A DNA stretch of 64,000 bases, taken from contig NZ_PREV01000027.1 of the NCBI RefSeq assembly GCF_002959965.1, positions 186,001 through 250,000 on the forward strand. Direction: 5' to 3'. The position numbers were made by a program, and so were the translations under genes. The stretch is from Microbulbifer pacificus (GTDB lineage Bacteria > Pseudomonadota > Gammaproteobacteria > Pseudomonadales > Cellvibrionaceae). How positions within the stretch are numbered: the stretch's first letter is position 1; each line of letters begins with the position of its first letter. This document shows, piece after piece, positions 18,299 to 27,178 of the stretch. The notes under the pieces were generated by a model. It was not told where the DNA came from and made no database searches. It saw nothing but the letters and a program-made list of their open reading frames with translations.

Positions 18299-20359
18299 AT
18301 GAGTTATCAAGTACTGGCGCGCAAGTGGCGACCGCGGCTGTTCCGGGAGATGGTTGGCCAGGAGCATGTGCTTCAGGCGCTGATCAATGCCCTGGACAAC
18401 AACCGCCTGCACCACGCCTACCTGTTTGCCGGTACGCGGGGGGTGGGCAAGACTACCATTGCGCGGATTCTCGCCAAGTGCCTCAATTGTGAAACCGGAG
18501 TCAGTTCTGAACCTTGTGGTCAGTGCTCGGTGTGCACCGAGATTGCCGAAGGTCGGTTCGTTGACCTGATAGAGGTGGATGCGGCGTCCCGCACCAAAGT
18601 CGAGGATACCCGCGAGTTGCTGGAGAATGTGCAGTACGCGCCGACCCGGGGACGCTACAAAGTGTACCTGATCGACGAAGTGCACATGCTGTCCAACAGC
18701 TCCTTCAATGCCCTGCTGAAGACGCTGGAAGAGCCACCCCCCCACGTCAAATTCCTGCTTGCTACCACCGACCCGCAGAAACTGCCGGTGACCGTGCTTT
18801 CCCGTTGTCTCCAGTTCAACCTGAAGAATATGAGCCCGGAGCGCGTGGTTGAGCACCTGCGCTTTGTGCTGGAAAAAGAGCTGGTGCCGTTCGAAGAGGC
18901 CGCCCTGTGGCTGCTCGGACGCGCCGCCGATGGCAGTATGCGCGATGCCATGAGTCTCACTGATCAGGCCATCGCCTTTGGCGGTGGCAAGATCAGCGAG
19001 GCGGAAGTGCGGGCCATGCTCGGTACCCTGGACAGCGCGCTCGTCTGGAAACTGGTGCAGGCGCTGGCGGACGAAAATCCGACGGCGCTGTTTGCCGCGG
19101 TGAACGATCTTTCCGAACATGCGCCGGATTACAGTGCCGCTCTGGCGGAACTCGCGTCCATCCTGCACCGTATCGCCATCGCTCAGGTGTTGCCCGAGGC
19201 GATCGACAACGCGCTGGGAGATGCCGAACAGCTGCAGCGCCACGCGGCCAACATCGCCAGTGAAAACGTGCAGCTTTTCTATCAGATGGCACTGCTTGCT
19301 CGGCGGGACCTGCCGCTGGCACCGGACCCCCGCGGGGGCTTTGAAATGGCACTGCTGCGGATGTTGGCGTTCAAACCGCAGGGGGTCGCCAATATTCCAA
19401 CTGCCCGCCTCGCGGGTGCCGGTCAGTCAGCTGAGAGCGAGCCTGCGCCAAAAGTTACAGCGCCACAGCCGGCAACGGAACCGTCGCCAGCACCCGTAGC
19501 GCGCGAACCCTCTGTTCGGGCACCGGCAGATGTGGCGGTGCCCGCCAGCGCGTCCGGGGGTGAAGAAACGGTCCGGTCAATATCCCAGTCCGCGCCGCCG
19601 CAGGACGATACTCCGCCGTGGGATGAAGAACCCGGGTATGAGTCTGTAGAGCGTGAGGCGCCGCAGCGTCTTGAAAACGTACCGCACGCGTTTGAGGGCA
19701 ACAGCTCGACGGATCGGGGCGACAGCGAAAAAAAGCCCGCAACTGAAGTCGCCCCGCAGCCCCCTGCGGCGGTACTGGCCGCGCCTGTATCCGCCACGGC
19801 CGCAGAAGGGAAGGCTATCTCTACTGAGGCGGCGGCCGATGACCGCGCAGCACTGCGCGATCGGCTGCGGCAGCAGGTAGCGGAGGTGCAGGCGGTGCCG
19901 GCACCCGCACCGCCCCCAGCGCCGCCCCCGTCTAGAGCACCCGCACCGGCTGTGCCGCCGGCGCGACTGGATGCGCTCTCCCCTGGCAGTTGGCCCGCCA
20001 TGTACCCACAGATCGGCGTGACTGGCATCCTTCACTCCATCGCCTCGCACCTGGAGTTGCAGGGGCGGCAGGACAATATACTCTCCTTTACCCTGGATCA
20101 GTCTTTCAGCAGTCTCTACGACGACGGTCATCAGCGGCGGCTCGCGGATGTGCTTGGAGATTTTTTCGGTCAGCCGGTAAGCGTTCACATTCAGGTGGGG
20201 GAAATCCACGGTGGTACGCCGGCTCGATTGGTTGCGGCTACCCGCGAGGCACAACTGCTCTCCGCCCGCGATGCGCTCAACAGGGACCCTCTGGTACAGG
20301 ACCTGCAGGCGGAACTCGGCGCGCGCTTGGTGCCAGAGTCGGTGGAATACCTGGGCTGA
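18299..20359 (+). CDS. dnaX: DNA polymerase III subunits gamma/tau
   Basis: 686 residues from ATG 18299 ([12 protein letters not shown], the family start, with a GGAG ribosome site); a longer in-frame start at 18245 was not used. It is the clamp-loader ATPase of the replicase. Walker A GTRGVGKT at about 45-52, zinc-binding Cys64, Cys73, Cys76 and Cys79, Walker B DEVH at 126-129. Residues about 385-590 form a Pro/Ala/Glu-rich linker, followed by the tau-specific C-terminal domain that binds polymerase alpha and DnaB. Codons 477-479 form an A AAA AAG slippery site in the same phase as in Escherichia coli dnaX; a -1 slip would end three codons later and give a gamma form of about 482 residues. 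ybaB and recR follow. Confidence 0.96.
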   Translation: MSYQVLARKWRPRLFREMVGQEHVLQALINALDNNRLHHAYLFAGTRGVGKTTIARILAKCLNCETGVSSEPCGQCSVCTEIAEGRFVDLIEVDAASRTKVEDTRELLENVQYAPTRGRYKVYLIDEVHMLSNSSFNALLKTLEEPPPHVKFLLATTDPQKLPVTVLSRCLQFNLKNMSPERVVEHLRFVLEKELVPFEEAALWLLGRAADGSMRDAMSLTDQAIAFGGGKISEAEVRAMLGTLDSALVWKLVQALADENPTALFAAVNDLSEHAPDYSAALAELASILHRIAIAQVLPEAIDNALGDAEQLQRHAANIASENVQLFYQMALLARRDLPLAPDPRGGFEMALLRMLAFKPQGVANIPTARLAGAGQSAESEPAPKVTAPQPATEPSPAPVAREPSVRAPADVAVPASASGGEETVRSISQSAPPQDDTPPWDEEPGYESVEREAPQRLENVPHAFEGNSSTDRGDSEKKPATEVAPQPPAAVLAAPVSATAAEGKAISTEAAADDRAALRDRLRQQVAEVQAVPAPAPPPAPPPSRAPAPAVPPARLDALSPGSWPAMYPQIGVTGILHSIASHLELQGRQDNILSFTLDQSFSSLYDDGHQRRLADVLGDFFGQPVSVHIQVGEIHGGTPARLVAATREAQLLSARDALNRDPLVQDLQAELGARLVPESVEYLG
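19729..19769 (+). promoter_or_regulatory. Candidate programmed -1 frameshift signal in dnaX
   Basis: A AAA AAG heptamer at 19729-19735 in reading phase (codons GAA AAA AAG). In the -1 frame translation would continue GCC CGC AAC and stop at TGA 19744-19746. A GC-rich perfect 6-bp hairpin CCGCAG/CTGCGG with CCCC loop follows at 19754-19769. The GGGGCG upstream (about 19715-19720) could be a weak Shine-Dalgarno-like stimulator. Confidence 0.7.
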
Positions 20360-20403
20360 ATCAGCCCGCGCATGTTGAACGAATGGATGAAGGGGGGATT
20401 CCC

Positions 20404-20754
20404 ATGATGAAAGGTTTCGGCGATTTAATGCAGCAGGCCCAGAAGATGCAGGCCGACATGCAAGAACGCATGGAAAAAATCCAAAAGGAGCTGAGTGACC
20501 TGCGGGTGACCGGTGAATCCGGCGCGGGTATGGTGAAGGTCACCATGAATGGTCGTCATGATGTGGTGGATGTCAACATCGATCAGAGTCTGCTCGGCGA
20601 AGACAAGGAAATGCTCGAGGATCTATTGGCCGCCGCGGTGAACGACACAGTGCGCCGGGTGGAAGAGGCTGCGCAGAAGGTCCAGAAAGATCAGATGGGC
20701 GGTCTCGCAGCGGGAATGAACCTGCCGGAAGGTTTCAAATTTCCCTTCGGTTGA
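20404..20754 (+). CDS. ybaB: YbaB/EbfC family nucleoid-associated protein
   Basis: 116 residues starting [16 protein letters not shown], the usual family start, with a strong AGGGGGG ribosome site just upstream. The family forms dimeric, tweezer-shaped DNA-binding proteins. Conserved features seen: the long N-terminal helix rich in Gln/Met/Lys, the [18 protein letters not shown] strand region and a Gly/Met-rich tail ([19 protein letters not shown]). It lies 44 bases after dnaX and before recR, the standard gammaproteobacterial order. A terminator follows it, so recR may be transcribed partly separately. Confidence 0.95.
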   Translation: MMKGFGDLMQQAQKMQADMQERMEKIQKELSDLRVTGESGAGMVKVTMNGRHDVVDVNIDQSLLGEDKEMLEDLLAAAVNDTVRRVEEAAQKVQKDQMGGLAAGMNLPEGFKFPFG

Positions 20755-20784
20755 CCTGTTTACCGAGCGTCCTCTCCGCATACC

Positions 20785-20806
20785 GGGCCCCGATCGGGCC
20801 CTTTTT
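20785..20806 (+). terminator. Rho-independent terminator between ybaB and recR
   Basis: GGGCCC (20785-20790), loop CGATC, GGGCCC (20796-20801), then T5. Strong GC stem with a U tract on the plus strand. Confidence 0.88.
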
Positions 20807-20846
20807 GTTAGTGACTCCTTTGTGATTGAACCGGCGTGCCTGATAA

Positions 20847-21449
20847 ATGTTTAGCCCTTTGATTGAAGACCTGATTCGTGCGCTGCGCTGCCTGCCTGGT
20901 GTAGGCCCCAAGTCCGCCCAGCGTATGGCCATGTACCTGCTGGAAAAAGACCGCGATGCGGCCGGCCTGCTCGCGTACTCGTTGCAGCAGGCGGTGGACA
21001 AAGTGGGCCGCTGCGGTCGCTGTCGCACACTCACCGAGCAGCCGGTATGCGCCCTGTGCAACAACCCTCGGCGGGATCACGCACTGCTGTGTGTGGTGGA
21101 AACCCCGGCAGATGTGCTGGCTATCGAACAGGCGGGTAACTACCACGGTGTGTATTTTGTATTGCATGGCCATCTTTCTCCCATTGATGGCGTGGGGCCT
21201 GCGGACCTTGGGCTGGATCTGCTGGGAGAGCGCCTGAGTGAGCAGCACGAGGGGCGTATTACCGAGCTGATCATCGCGACCAACCCCACCGTGGAAGGCG
21301 AAGCCACTGCTCAGTTCATCGCCGAGCGCGCCCGCGCCAAAGGGGTCCAGGTCAGTCGTATCGCCCACGGCGTACCCATCGGGGGTGAACTGGAATACAT
21401 CGACGGCGGCACTCTGGCGCACGCCTTCAATAGCCGCACCGCACTTTAA
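20847..21449 (+). CDS. recR: Recombination mediator RecR
   Basis: 200 residues, the standard length. N-terminal helix-hairpin-helix (about 10-30: [21 protein letters not shown]), four-Cys zinc finger C56, C59, C68, C71 (CGRC, CALC), Toprim domain about 79-175 ([25 protein letters not shown]) and the C-terminal Walker-B-like [16 protein letters not shown]. It acts with RecO/RecF to load RecA on gapped DNA. Start ATG 20847 gives the family N-terminus [10 protein letters not shown]; the ribosome site is weak. It lies downstream of dnaX-ybaB, with a terminator between. Confidence 0.97.
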   Translation: MFSPLIEDLIRALRCLPGVGPKSAQRMAMYLLEKDRDAAGLLAYSLQQAVDKVGRCGRCRTLTEQPVCALCNNPRRDHALLCVVETPADVLAIEQAGNYHGVYFVLHGHLSPIDGVGPADLGLDLLGERLSEQHEGRITELIIATNPTVEGEATAQFIAERARAKGVQVSRIAHGVPIGGELEYIDGGTLAHAFNSRTAL

Positions 21450-21461
21450 TCTGGTGTTCTG

Positions 21462-22601
21462 ATGCCTGAACAAACCAACAAGCAACTGGTCGATACCACG
21501 CCTATCTGGGTGGACAGCACAGAGCATCTGGCGGAACTCTGTGCCCGCTGGCGTACCCAGGGTGCCGTCGCGCTGGATACCGAATTCATGCGCAGCCGCA
21601 CCTTCTATCCGCTGCCGGCACTGGTACAGGTGGGGGATGGAAAACACTGCTATCTGATTGACAATCTCGCTATCGACAATCTCGAGCCGCTGAAAGAACT
21701 GCTGCTGGACACCCGAGTGGTCAAGGTTATGCACTCCTGCAGCGAGGACCTGGAAACCTTGGACCGACTGCTCGGTGCCGTCCCTGATCCGATTTTCGAC
21801 ACCCAGGTAGCCGCTGCCGTGAGCGGCATGGGGGCGGGCCTCGGCTACGCCGCCACCGTGCAGCAGCTGCTGCAGATTGAACTGCCGAAAAGCGAGACTC
21901 GCTCCGACTGGCTGCAGCGGCCACTCAGCGATTCCCAGAAAAACTACGCCGCGCTCGACGTTGCCTGGCTGCCACTGATTTATGGCATGTTGCTGAAAAA
22001 ACTGCGCGAGCAGGAGCGCCTGGGCTGGTTGCGGGAAGACTGTGCCGCGATCGTCCGTTCCGCGCGCCAGGTGGAAGCGCCGGAACTCTACTATCTCAAG
22101 GTCAAAGGCGCCTGGCGCCTGCGCCAGAAGCAGCTCGCGGTACTACAGGATCTGTGTGCCTGGCGCGAGCGCGAAGCGCGCGAGCGGGATATACCGCGCA
22201 ATCACTTGCTGAAAGAAAATGTCTGTCTTGGTCTTGCGCAGTCGATGCCGAAACATCTCGCCACTTTGGGGCAACCCGGGCTCGAGGGTAAAACCATACG
22301 CAAATACGGTGAGATTCTGCTGCAAATTATCGCTCGCGCCAGCGAGCGAACCGATCTGCCACCGCGCATGCCCATGCCGCTGAACCGAGAGCAGGGTGAA
22401 GAGCTCAAACTCCTGCGGCAGAAGGTCACCGAGCTCGCCGAAGCGGCGGGCCTGCCGCCGGAAATTCTGGTGCGCAAAAAAGAGCTGGAGAATCTGGTGC
22501 AGGCGCAAAAACCCATGCTGGAGGGACGTCTCCTGGGGTGGCGCCGCGCGGTCGTTGGTGAACCGCTACTGGCAGAATTGAACAAATTGAGAAACGCCTG
22601 A
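21462..22601 (+). CDS. rnd: Ribonuclease D
   Basis: 379 residues. A 3'-5' exoribonuclease of the DEDD family that trims tRNA precursors and other stable RNA. Exo motif I is VALDTEFMR (D39, E41), motif II is HSCSEDLETL (D97), motif III is NYAALDVAWL. An HRDC domain follows at about 210-290 (RQKQLAVLQDLCAWREREA, with conserved RNHLL). It begins 12 bases after recR and its stop overlaps the start of ycgL by one base (TGATG), so rnd-ycgL-ycgN are probably one translationally coupled unit, as in Escherichia coli relatives and Pseudomonas. Confidence 0.96.
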   Translation: MPEQTNKQLVDTTPIWVDSTEHLAELCARWRTQGAVALDTEFMRSRTFYPLPALVQVGDGKHCYLIDNLAIDNLEPLKELLLDTRVVKVMHSCSEDLETLDRLLGAVPDPIFDTQVAAAVSGMGAGLGYAATVQQLLQIELPKSETRSDWLQRPLSDSQKNYAALDVAWLPLIYGMLLKKLREQERLGWLREDCAAIVRSARQVEAPELYYLKVKGAWRLRQKQLAVLQDLCAWREREARERDIPRNHLLKENVCLGLAQSMPKHLATLGQPGLEGKTIRKYGEILLQIIARASERTDLPPRMPMPLNREQGEELKLLRQKVTELAEAAGLPPEILVRKKELENLVQAQKPMLEGRLLGWRRAVVGEPLLAELNKLRNA

Positions 22602-22891
22602 TGAAATTTCTTTGCGATATTTACCGCAGCCCGCGCAAGGATGAAATGTATCTGTACGTGCAGAAGCAGGACGGCTTGTCCAAAGTGCCGGAACATCTGC
22701 GGCAACTGTTCGGAACACCGGCACATGTCACCACCATGCTGATCACACCCGAGCGTACACTGGCGCGCGCAGATGTGCAGAAGGTCATGAACGCGCTGCA
22801 GGATCAAGGCTACTATCTGCAGATGCCGCCGGCGCAGGATGACGAAATGCGGGCAATTGCCGCGCAGAACAGTAAACTGCCTCGCGGCTGA
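22601..22891 (+). CDS. ycgL: YcgL domain protein
   Basis: 96 residues with the family start KFLCDIYRSPRKDEMYLYV and the middle LPEHL-like segment VPEHLRQLFGTP. YcgL is a small alpha/beta protein of unknown biochemical role that is consistently encoded with rnd and ycgN in gammaproteobacteria. The ATG overlaps the rnd stop codon. Nothing unusual is visible. Confidence 0.93.
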   Translation: MKFLCDIYRSPRKDEMYLYVQKQDGLSKVPEHLRQLFGTPAHVTTMLITPERTLARADVQKVMNALQDQGYYLQMPPAQDDEMRAIAAQNSKLPRG

Positions 22892-22907
22892 CACCGGAGT
22901 CGCAAAC

Positions 22908-23360
22908 GTGGTAAGCCAACGACCGTTCTGGCAGCGCAAGTCCCTCGCGGAAATGACCGCGGCGGAATGGGAATCCATCTGTGACGGCTGCGGTCGCTGC
23001 TGCCTGCATCGCCTCGAGGATGAGGATACCGGCGAGGTCTATACCACCCGTGTGGCCTGCAAGCTGCTGGATACCCATAGCTGTCGCTGCAGCGATTACT
23101 CGCGGCGCAAGCAGAAGGTGCCAGACTGTATCCAGCTGACCCCGGAAGATGCCACCAGCTTTGATTGGCTCCCCGCCACCTGTGCCTATCGCATACTGGC
23201 CCGGGGCGATCAGTTGCCGGAGTGGCACCCACTGGTTTCCGGCGATCCGGAATCGGTGCACCACGCGGGCATTTCTGTGCGGGATCAGGTGATCAGCGAG
23301 GAGCTGGTACACCCGGACGACTATGAAGATCATATCGTCGTCTGGATCGGCGACAACTGA
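22908..23360 (+). CDS. ycgN: YcgN family cysteine-cluster protein
   Basis: 150 residues from GTG 22908, chosen because a GGAG ribosome site lies about 9 bases upstream and the length matches YcgN; the open frame extends further up into ycgL. It has a CxxCxxCC cluster (CDGCGRCC) and later cysteines (CKLLDTHSCRC, PDCIQL), the pattern of the UPF0153/YkgJ-type zinc- or iron-binding cluster family. Function is not established. It follows ycgL by 16 bases. Confidence 0.92.
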   Translation: MVSQRPFWQRKSLAEMTAAEWESICDGCGRCCLHRLEDEDTGEVYTTRVACKLLDTHSCRCSDYSRRKQKVPDCIQLTPEDATSFDWLPATCAYRILARGDQLPEWHPLVSGDPESVHHAGISVRDQVISEELVHPDDYEDHIVVWIGDN

Positions 23361-23408
23361 GCGATATCCATTTGGCAACACAAACGAACGATCAATAAGC
23401 GAAAAACA

Positions 23409-23774
23409 ATGGCAGAAGAATTCAAAATGGCCTGGGCAGTGTATGCCGGTGGTGTCGTGGTACTGCTGGTCGCGGGCTGGTGGTTTATGCGCAACTGGCG
23501 CTGGTCGTGGCTGCGCCAGTTGATTCTGCTGGAAGCGGCCATCGTGTTACTGGTACCGGCCCGGGGTACCATACCGGATGCACCGCTGACACCCCTCCTG
23601 CCACTGTTCATGTACCAGACGGTGTTTGAGGAAAAAGGCGTGTCAGCGGAGGTAGCGGCAAGTCTGGTGTTCGCTGCCGGTGGCGCCTTTGCGGTAATGG
23701 TGATCATCGGCATCATCACCCTGATGCTTGGCCGTCGCAAAGATCGCCCAATGACTGAAAGCGACCAGTACTGA
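23409..23774 (+). CDS. Small inner-membrane protein of unknown function
   Basis: 121 residues with three likely membrane spans: about 9-26 (VYAGGVVVLLVAGWWF), 36-50 (LRQLILLEAAIVLLV) and 82-107 (AASLVFAAGGAFAVMVIIGIITLM). The C-terminus is short and charged (GRRKDRPMTESDQY). I do not recognise a named family. It is 48 bases after ycgN on the same strand and may be cotranscribed with rnd-ycgL-ycgN. The ribosome site is weak. Confidence 0.75.
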   Translation: MAEEFKMAWAVYAGGVVVLLVAGWWFMRNWRWSWLRQLILLEAAIVLLVPARGTIPDAPLTPLLPLFMYQTVFEEKGVSAEVAASLVFAAGGAFAVMVIIGIITLMLGRRKDRPMTESDQY

Positions 23775-24063
23775 GTATTTCGTTCCCTGTCACTACGCCA
23801 GTTGTCGACTCATGCGGTAACTGGCGCCATTCCCCTCACGCGGACCGCTCCTCCAGCCGCTGAGTTCCCAGGATACTGCTATATCTATTAGAGCCCGCAG
23901 CAATCCCTCCCATGGTCGGGAGTTTTGGCAGTGCGGCGCCGAATGGCACGCTGGTATGTCCAGCAGGCACATTTCAAAAGTCGGACTCAAAGCCCGCAAG
24001 AACAACGGACAAACACAAAGTGCCTTCAGTGGCGTTTTCTGTGCATGGAATGAAGGGACAGGG

Positions 24064-24744
24064 ATGCTCGACCACTTGCTAATTCTGACCGCGGTCATGC
24101 TGGTCTCCGGTATTCTCGGCGGCCTGGTCAACTACTATCAGATGCTGTTCACCGAAGAAGACCCTGCCGGTCTCGCCCGTTGTCTGATCATGGGCCTGTG
24201 CGGGGCACTGATGGTGCCGATTTTTCTCAAGTTCACCCAGAGTGACCTGCTGATTGAAATTCAGGGTGATCCTTCACGCTTGCTGATTTTCACCGGCTAC
24301 TGCCTGCTCGCAGCCATTGCTTCACGCATGTTTGTATTCAATGCCGCTCGCCGCCAGTTACGGGACGCGAGTATCGCGCGCGCACGGGTGGAAAACCTGG
24401 AGCAGGAGATCCGTGCCATGCAGCTGGAAATGATGCCGCTGCTCGAACACGAGATCGAAGGTGATCCGGATCAGGGGCCGACGCTGGACTTTAACCAGAT
24501 CCGCAAGCTCGACGACAACGCCCTGCATGTACTTAGCCTGTTGAACAACGGCGACTGTGTATTCCGCTCGCTGGCCGGTATGGTGCAGGAGGGCGACATG
24601 GAAACGAATTCCGTGGCCCGCGCCCTGAACAGCCTGCTGGTTCTGGAAATGGTGGGCAAAATCCACAGCCACCTGGGCATCCGCTGGTATATCACCGACA
24701 AGGGGCGCCAGGTAGTCCGCCGCCGCCGCGCCCAGGTCGCTTAA
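24064..24744 (+). CDS. Membrane-anchored protein with coiled coil and winged-helix-like C-terminus
   Basis: 226 residues from ATG 24064 (AAGGGACAGGG upstream); an in-frame ATG at 23956 exists but adds a hydrophilic stretch with no support. Two to three membrane spans lie in residues 1-95, then a basic/acidic helical stretch (about 100-140, RQLRDASIARARVENLEQEI) that looks coiled-coil, then a domain at about 160-222 resembling a winged helix-turn-helix (LDDNALHVLSLLNN, NSVARALNSLLVLEMVGKI, WYITDKGRQVVRRRR). It may belong to the YEATS-associated helix-containing group, but I am not sure. Possible membrane-bound regulator. The stop codon lies in a tandem 13-base duplication. Confidence 0.7.
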   Translation: MLDHLLILTAVMLVSGILGGLVNYYQMLFTEEDPAGLARCLIMGLCGALMVPIFLKFTQSDLLIEIQGDPSRLLIFTGYCLLAAIASRMFVFNAARRQLRDASIARARVENLEQEIRAMQLEMMPLLEHEIEGDPDQGPTLDFNQIRKLDDNALHVLSLLNNGDCVFRSLAGMVQEGDMETNSVARALNSLLVLEMVGKIHSHLGIRWYITDKGRQVVRRRRAQVA

Positions 24745-24757
24745 CCAGGTCGCTTAA
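24732..24757 (+). repeat. Tandem 13-base direct repeat at a stop codon
   Basis: CCAGGTCGCTTAA occurs twice back to back (24732-24744 and 24745-24757). The first copy contains the last codons and stop of the upstream gene; the second is a clean duplication just behind it. Confidence 0.9.
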
Positions 24758-24940
24758 ATAGGGCGTGTAAGCCGCCCACCCCCTCTGTCACCGTCATTTC
24801 TGACTCAATTTCCCCATGTGGTCGCATCCGGTGCGGGTGCGGCCACTGCCGTCATTCAATCTGACCGATTCCGCCTTTGGCCCGTTTCCGGGGTTCCTTT
24901 ACCATGGGTGTTTTTCGACCCATGGGAATTCGGAGCAGCC

Positions 24941-25786
24941 ATGAAATTCACCGGAACCGACAGTTATGTCGCCACTGACGACCTGCAGATGGCGGTGGAC
25001 GCGGCGGTTACCCTGCAGCGCCCGCTGCTGATCAAGGGCGAACCGGGCACGGGTAAAACCCTGCTGGCAGAGGAGGTGGCGCGCAGCCTTGGCCTCAAAC
25101 TGATCCAGTGGCACATCAAGTCCACCACCAAGGCCCAGCAGGGGCTGTACGAATACGATGCGGTGTCGCGCCTGCGGGATTCCCAGTTGGGAGTGGACCG
25201 GGTTCACGATATCGGCAATTACATCAAGAAGGGCAAACTGTGGGAGGCCTTTGCGGCCGACGAGCGGGTGGTGCTACTGATTGATGAGATTGATAAGGCG
25301 GATATTGAATTCCCCAACGACTTGCTGGTGGAAATCGACCGGATGCAGTTTTTTGTGTACGAAACCGGTGAAACCATCACCGCGAAACACCGTCCGATCG
25401 TGATTATTACTTCCAACAATGAAAAAGAACTGCCGGATGCCTTCCTGCGCCGCTGCTTTTTCCACTACATCAGTTTCCCGGATCGCGCGACGATGCAGAA
25501 GATCGTGGATGTGCACTACCCGGATATCAAGCAACAGCTGGTGGCTGAGGCGATGGATATTTTCTTCCAGATCCGCGAGGTACCGGGCCTGAAGAAAAAA
25601 CCTTCCACGTCGGAGCTGATCGACTGGCTGAAGCTGTTGCTGGCGGACGATATCCCCGAGGAAGTGCTGAAAAATCGCGACGCCAAATCGGCGATTCCTC
25701 CGCTTTACGGTGCGCTGCTCAAGAACGAACAGGACGTGCATATGTTGGAGCGTCTGGCGTTCATGGCACGTAGAGACGGTCGCTAA
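24941..25786 (+). CDS. MoxR-family AAA+ ATPase
   Basis: 281 residues from ATG 24941, chosen for the CGGAG ribosome site and the start MKFTGTDSYVATDDL; the frame is open further upstream without support. Walker A GEPGTGKT at 33-40, Walker B VLLIDEID at about 111-118, sensor 1 IVIITSNNEKELPDA and the arginine-finger segment FLRRCFFHYISFP. MoxR ATPases work as chaperones that mature or insert cofactors into partner proteins together with a VWA-domain protein, and the VWA gene lies directly downstream. An inverted repeat CCATGGGT/ACCCATGG sits at 24902-24925 in the leader. Confidence 0.93.
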   Translation: MKFTGTDSYVATDDLQMAVDAAVTLQRPLLIKGEPGTGKTLLAEEVARSLGLKLIQWHIKSTTKAQQGLYEYDAVSRLRDSQLGVDRVHDIGNYIKKGKLWEAFAADERVVLLIDEIDKADIEFPNDLLVEIDRMQFFVYETGETITAKHRPIVIITSNNEKELPDAFLRRCFFHYISFPDRATMQKIVDVHYPDIKQQLVAEAMDIFFQIREVPGLKKKPSTSELIDWLKLLLADDIPEEVLKNRDAKSAIPPLYGALLKNEQDVHMLERLAFMARRDGR

Positions 25787-25795
25787 TTCTTCACA

Positions 25796-25856
25796 TGTAG
25801 GAGCCTGCTTGCAGGCGAACCCTTTGCGGATGTTCGCCTGCAAGCAGGCTCCTACA
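25796..25856. repeat. REP-like palindrome (two inverted units)
   Basis: A perfect 24-base inverted repeat: arm 1 at 25796-25819 and arm 2 at 25833-25856, with a 13-base loop. Each arm begins TGTAGGAGCC and contains its own small hairpin GCCTGC-TT-GCAGGC. The GTAG head followed by an imperfect palindrome is the hallmark of REP sequences, here arranged as an inverted pair (BIME). It lies between the moxR and VWA genes. No T tract follows, so it is not a typical terminator. Confidence 0.85.
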
Positions 25857-25885
25857 GGTATCGCTAACACCCGCGGGGAAACCCA

Positions 25886-27067
25886 ATGCTCATCGGCTTT
25901 TTCCTGAACCTCCGTCGCTATCAGCTCCCGGTTTCTATCACCGAGTTGCTGTCGTTGCTCGAGGCCATACAGCAGCGGTTGGTTTACGCGAACCTGGACG
26001 AGTTTTACTTCCTCGCCCGTACCTGCCTGATCAAAGACGAAAAGCACTTCGACAAGTTCGACCGCGCCTTCGCCGCCTATTTCAAAGACCTGGAAACCCT
26101 CGACGATATTCTTGAGCAAATGATTCCGGAGGACTGGCTGCGGGCGGAGTTCCTGAAGCAGCTATCTGACGAAGAGAAGGCAAAGATCGAGTCCATGGGT
26201 GGGCTGGAAAAAATGCTGGAGGAATTCAAGAAGCGTCTTGAAGAGCAGAAAGAGCGACACAGCGGCGGCAATAAGTGGATTGGTACTGGCGGTACCAGTC
26301 CGTTTGGCAACAGCGGCTACCATCCTGGTGGTATTCGCGTCGGTGGCGAGAGCCGCAACAAGTCCGCATCCAAGGTGTGGGAAAAGCGCCAGTTCCGTAA
26401 TCTGGACGACAGTATCAGTCTCGGCACCCGCAATATCCAGGTGGCCCTGCGCAAGCTGCGCAAGTTCGCCCGCACCGGCGCGGCGGAAGAGCTGGACCTC
26501 AACGACACCATCCGCTCCACTGCCCGCAACGCGGGTCTGTTGGATATAAAAATGGTGCCGGAGCGGCACAATGCGGTGAAGGTGCTGATCTTTTTCGACG
26601 TGGGGGGGTCCATGGATCCCTACGTAAAGCAGTGCGAAGAACTTTTCTCGGCGTGTCGCAGTGAATTCAAGCACCTGGAATATTTTTATTTCCACAACTT
26701 CATTTACGAACACGTGTGGAAAGACAACGTACGCCGCTACAGCGAATCCACTCCATTAGTAGAGGTCCTTCGCACCTACGGAAAGGATTACAAGGTGATT
26801 TTCGTCGGCGACGCGGCCATGGCCCCTTACGAAATCACCAGCCGTTACGGCAGTGTCGAACACATGAATGAAGAACCTGGTGCGGCCTGGATGCAGCGGG
26901 TGACCAATACCTATGAAAAACTCGTCTGGCTGAACCCCACCGCTGAAGAGTACTGGCAGTATACCGGCAGTATTGGCCTGACCCAGCGACTCGTTAACGG
27001 ACACATGTACCCGATGACAATTGAGGGACTAGATCGGGCCATTGCTTATCTGGTGAAGGGGCGCTGA
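25886..27067 (+). CDS. VWA domain protein (CoxE-like), MoxR partner
   Basis: 393 residues. The N-terminal half is helical and charged (FDKFDRAFAAYFKDLETLDD, LEEFKKRLEEQKERHSGG) with a Gly-rich linker (GTGGTSPFGNSGYHPGG). The C-terminal VWA domain carries the metal-ion site D-V-G-G-S at about residue 238 (FFDVGGSMD), the D-x-G-x-S variant usual in CoxE-like proteins, and FVGDAAMAPYEI further on. No signal peptide, so cytoplasmic. It follows the MoxR ATPase by 99 bases, a gap occupied by the REP-like palindrome. The pair probably acts on a partner protein that is not encoded nearby. Confidence 0.92.
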   Translation: MLIGFFLNLRRYQLPVSITELLSLLEAIQQRLVYANLDEFYFLARTCLIKDEKHFDKFDRAFAAYFKDLETLDDILEQMIPEDWLRAEFLKQLSDEEKAKIESMGGLEKMLEEFKKRLEEQKERHSGGNKWIGTGGTSPFGNSGYHPGGIRVGGESRNKSASKVWEKRQFRNLDDSISLGTRNIQVALRKLRKFARTGAAEELDLNDTIRSTARNAGLLDIKMVPERHNAVKVLIFFDVGGSMDPYVKQCEELFSACRSEFKHLEYFYFHNFIYEHVWKDNVRRYSESTPLVEVLRTYGKDYKVIFVGDAAMAPYEITSRYGSVEHMNEEPGAAWMQRVTNTYEKLVWLNPTAEEYWQYTGSIGLTQRLVNGHMYPMTIEGLDRAIAYLVKGR

Positions 27068-27178
27068 ACAAAGGCGACAGTGGTGGCAACGCACCTAATG
27101 CTTGTCTGGGTCTTCAGGTAGGCAATCCGGCGGTGCAGGGCGCTGACGCACGACCGGTTACAACCCTCTCTGCAAATT

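Noticed and set aside
17990..19243. A 417-codon open frame on the minus strand inside dnaX
   Set aside because: It lies opposite a clear dnaX gene with Walker motifs, has no domain, and low-complexity His/Gln/Arg composition typical of a GC-rich antisense shadow.
25796..25856. Interpreting the palindrome as a transcription terminator
   Set aside because: No T tract on either strand; the GTAG head and nested hairpins fit a REP element better.
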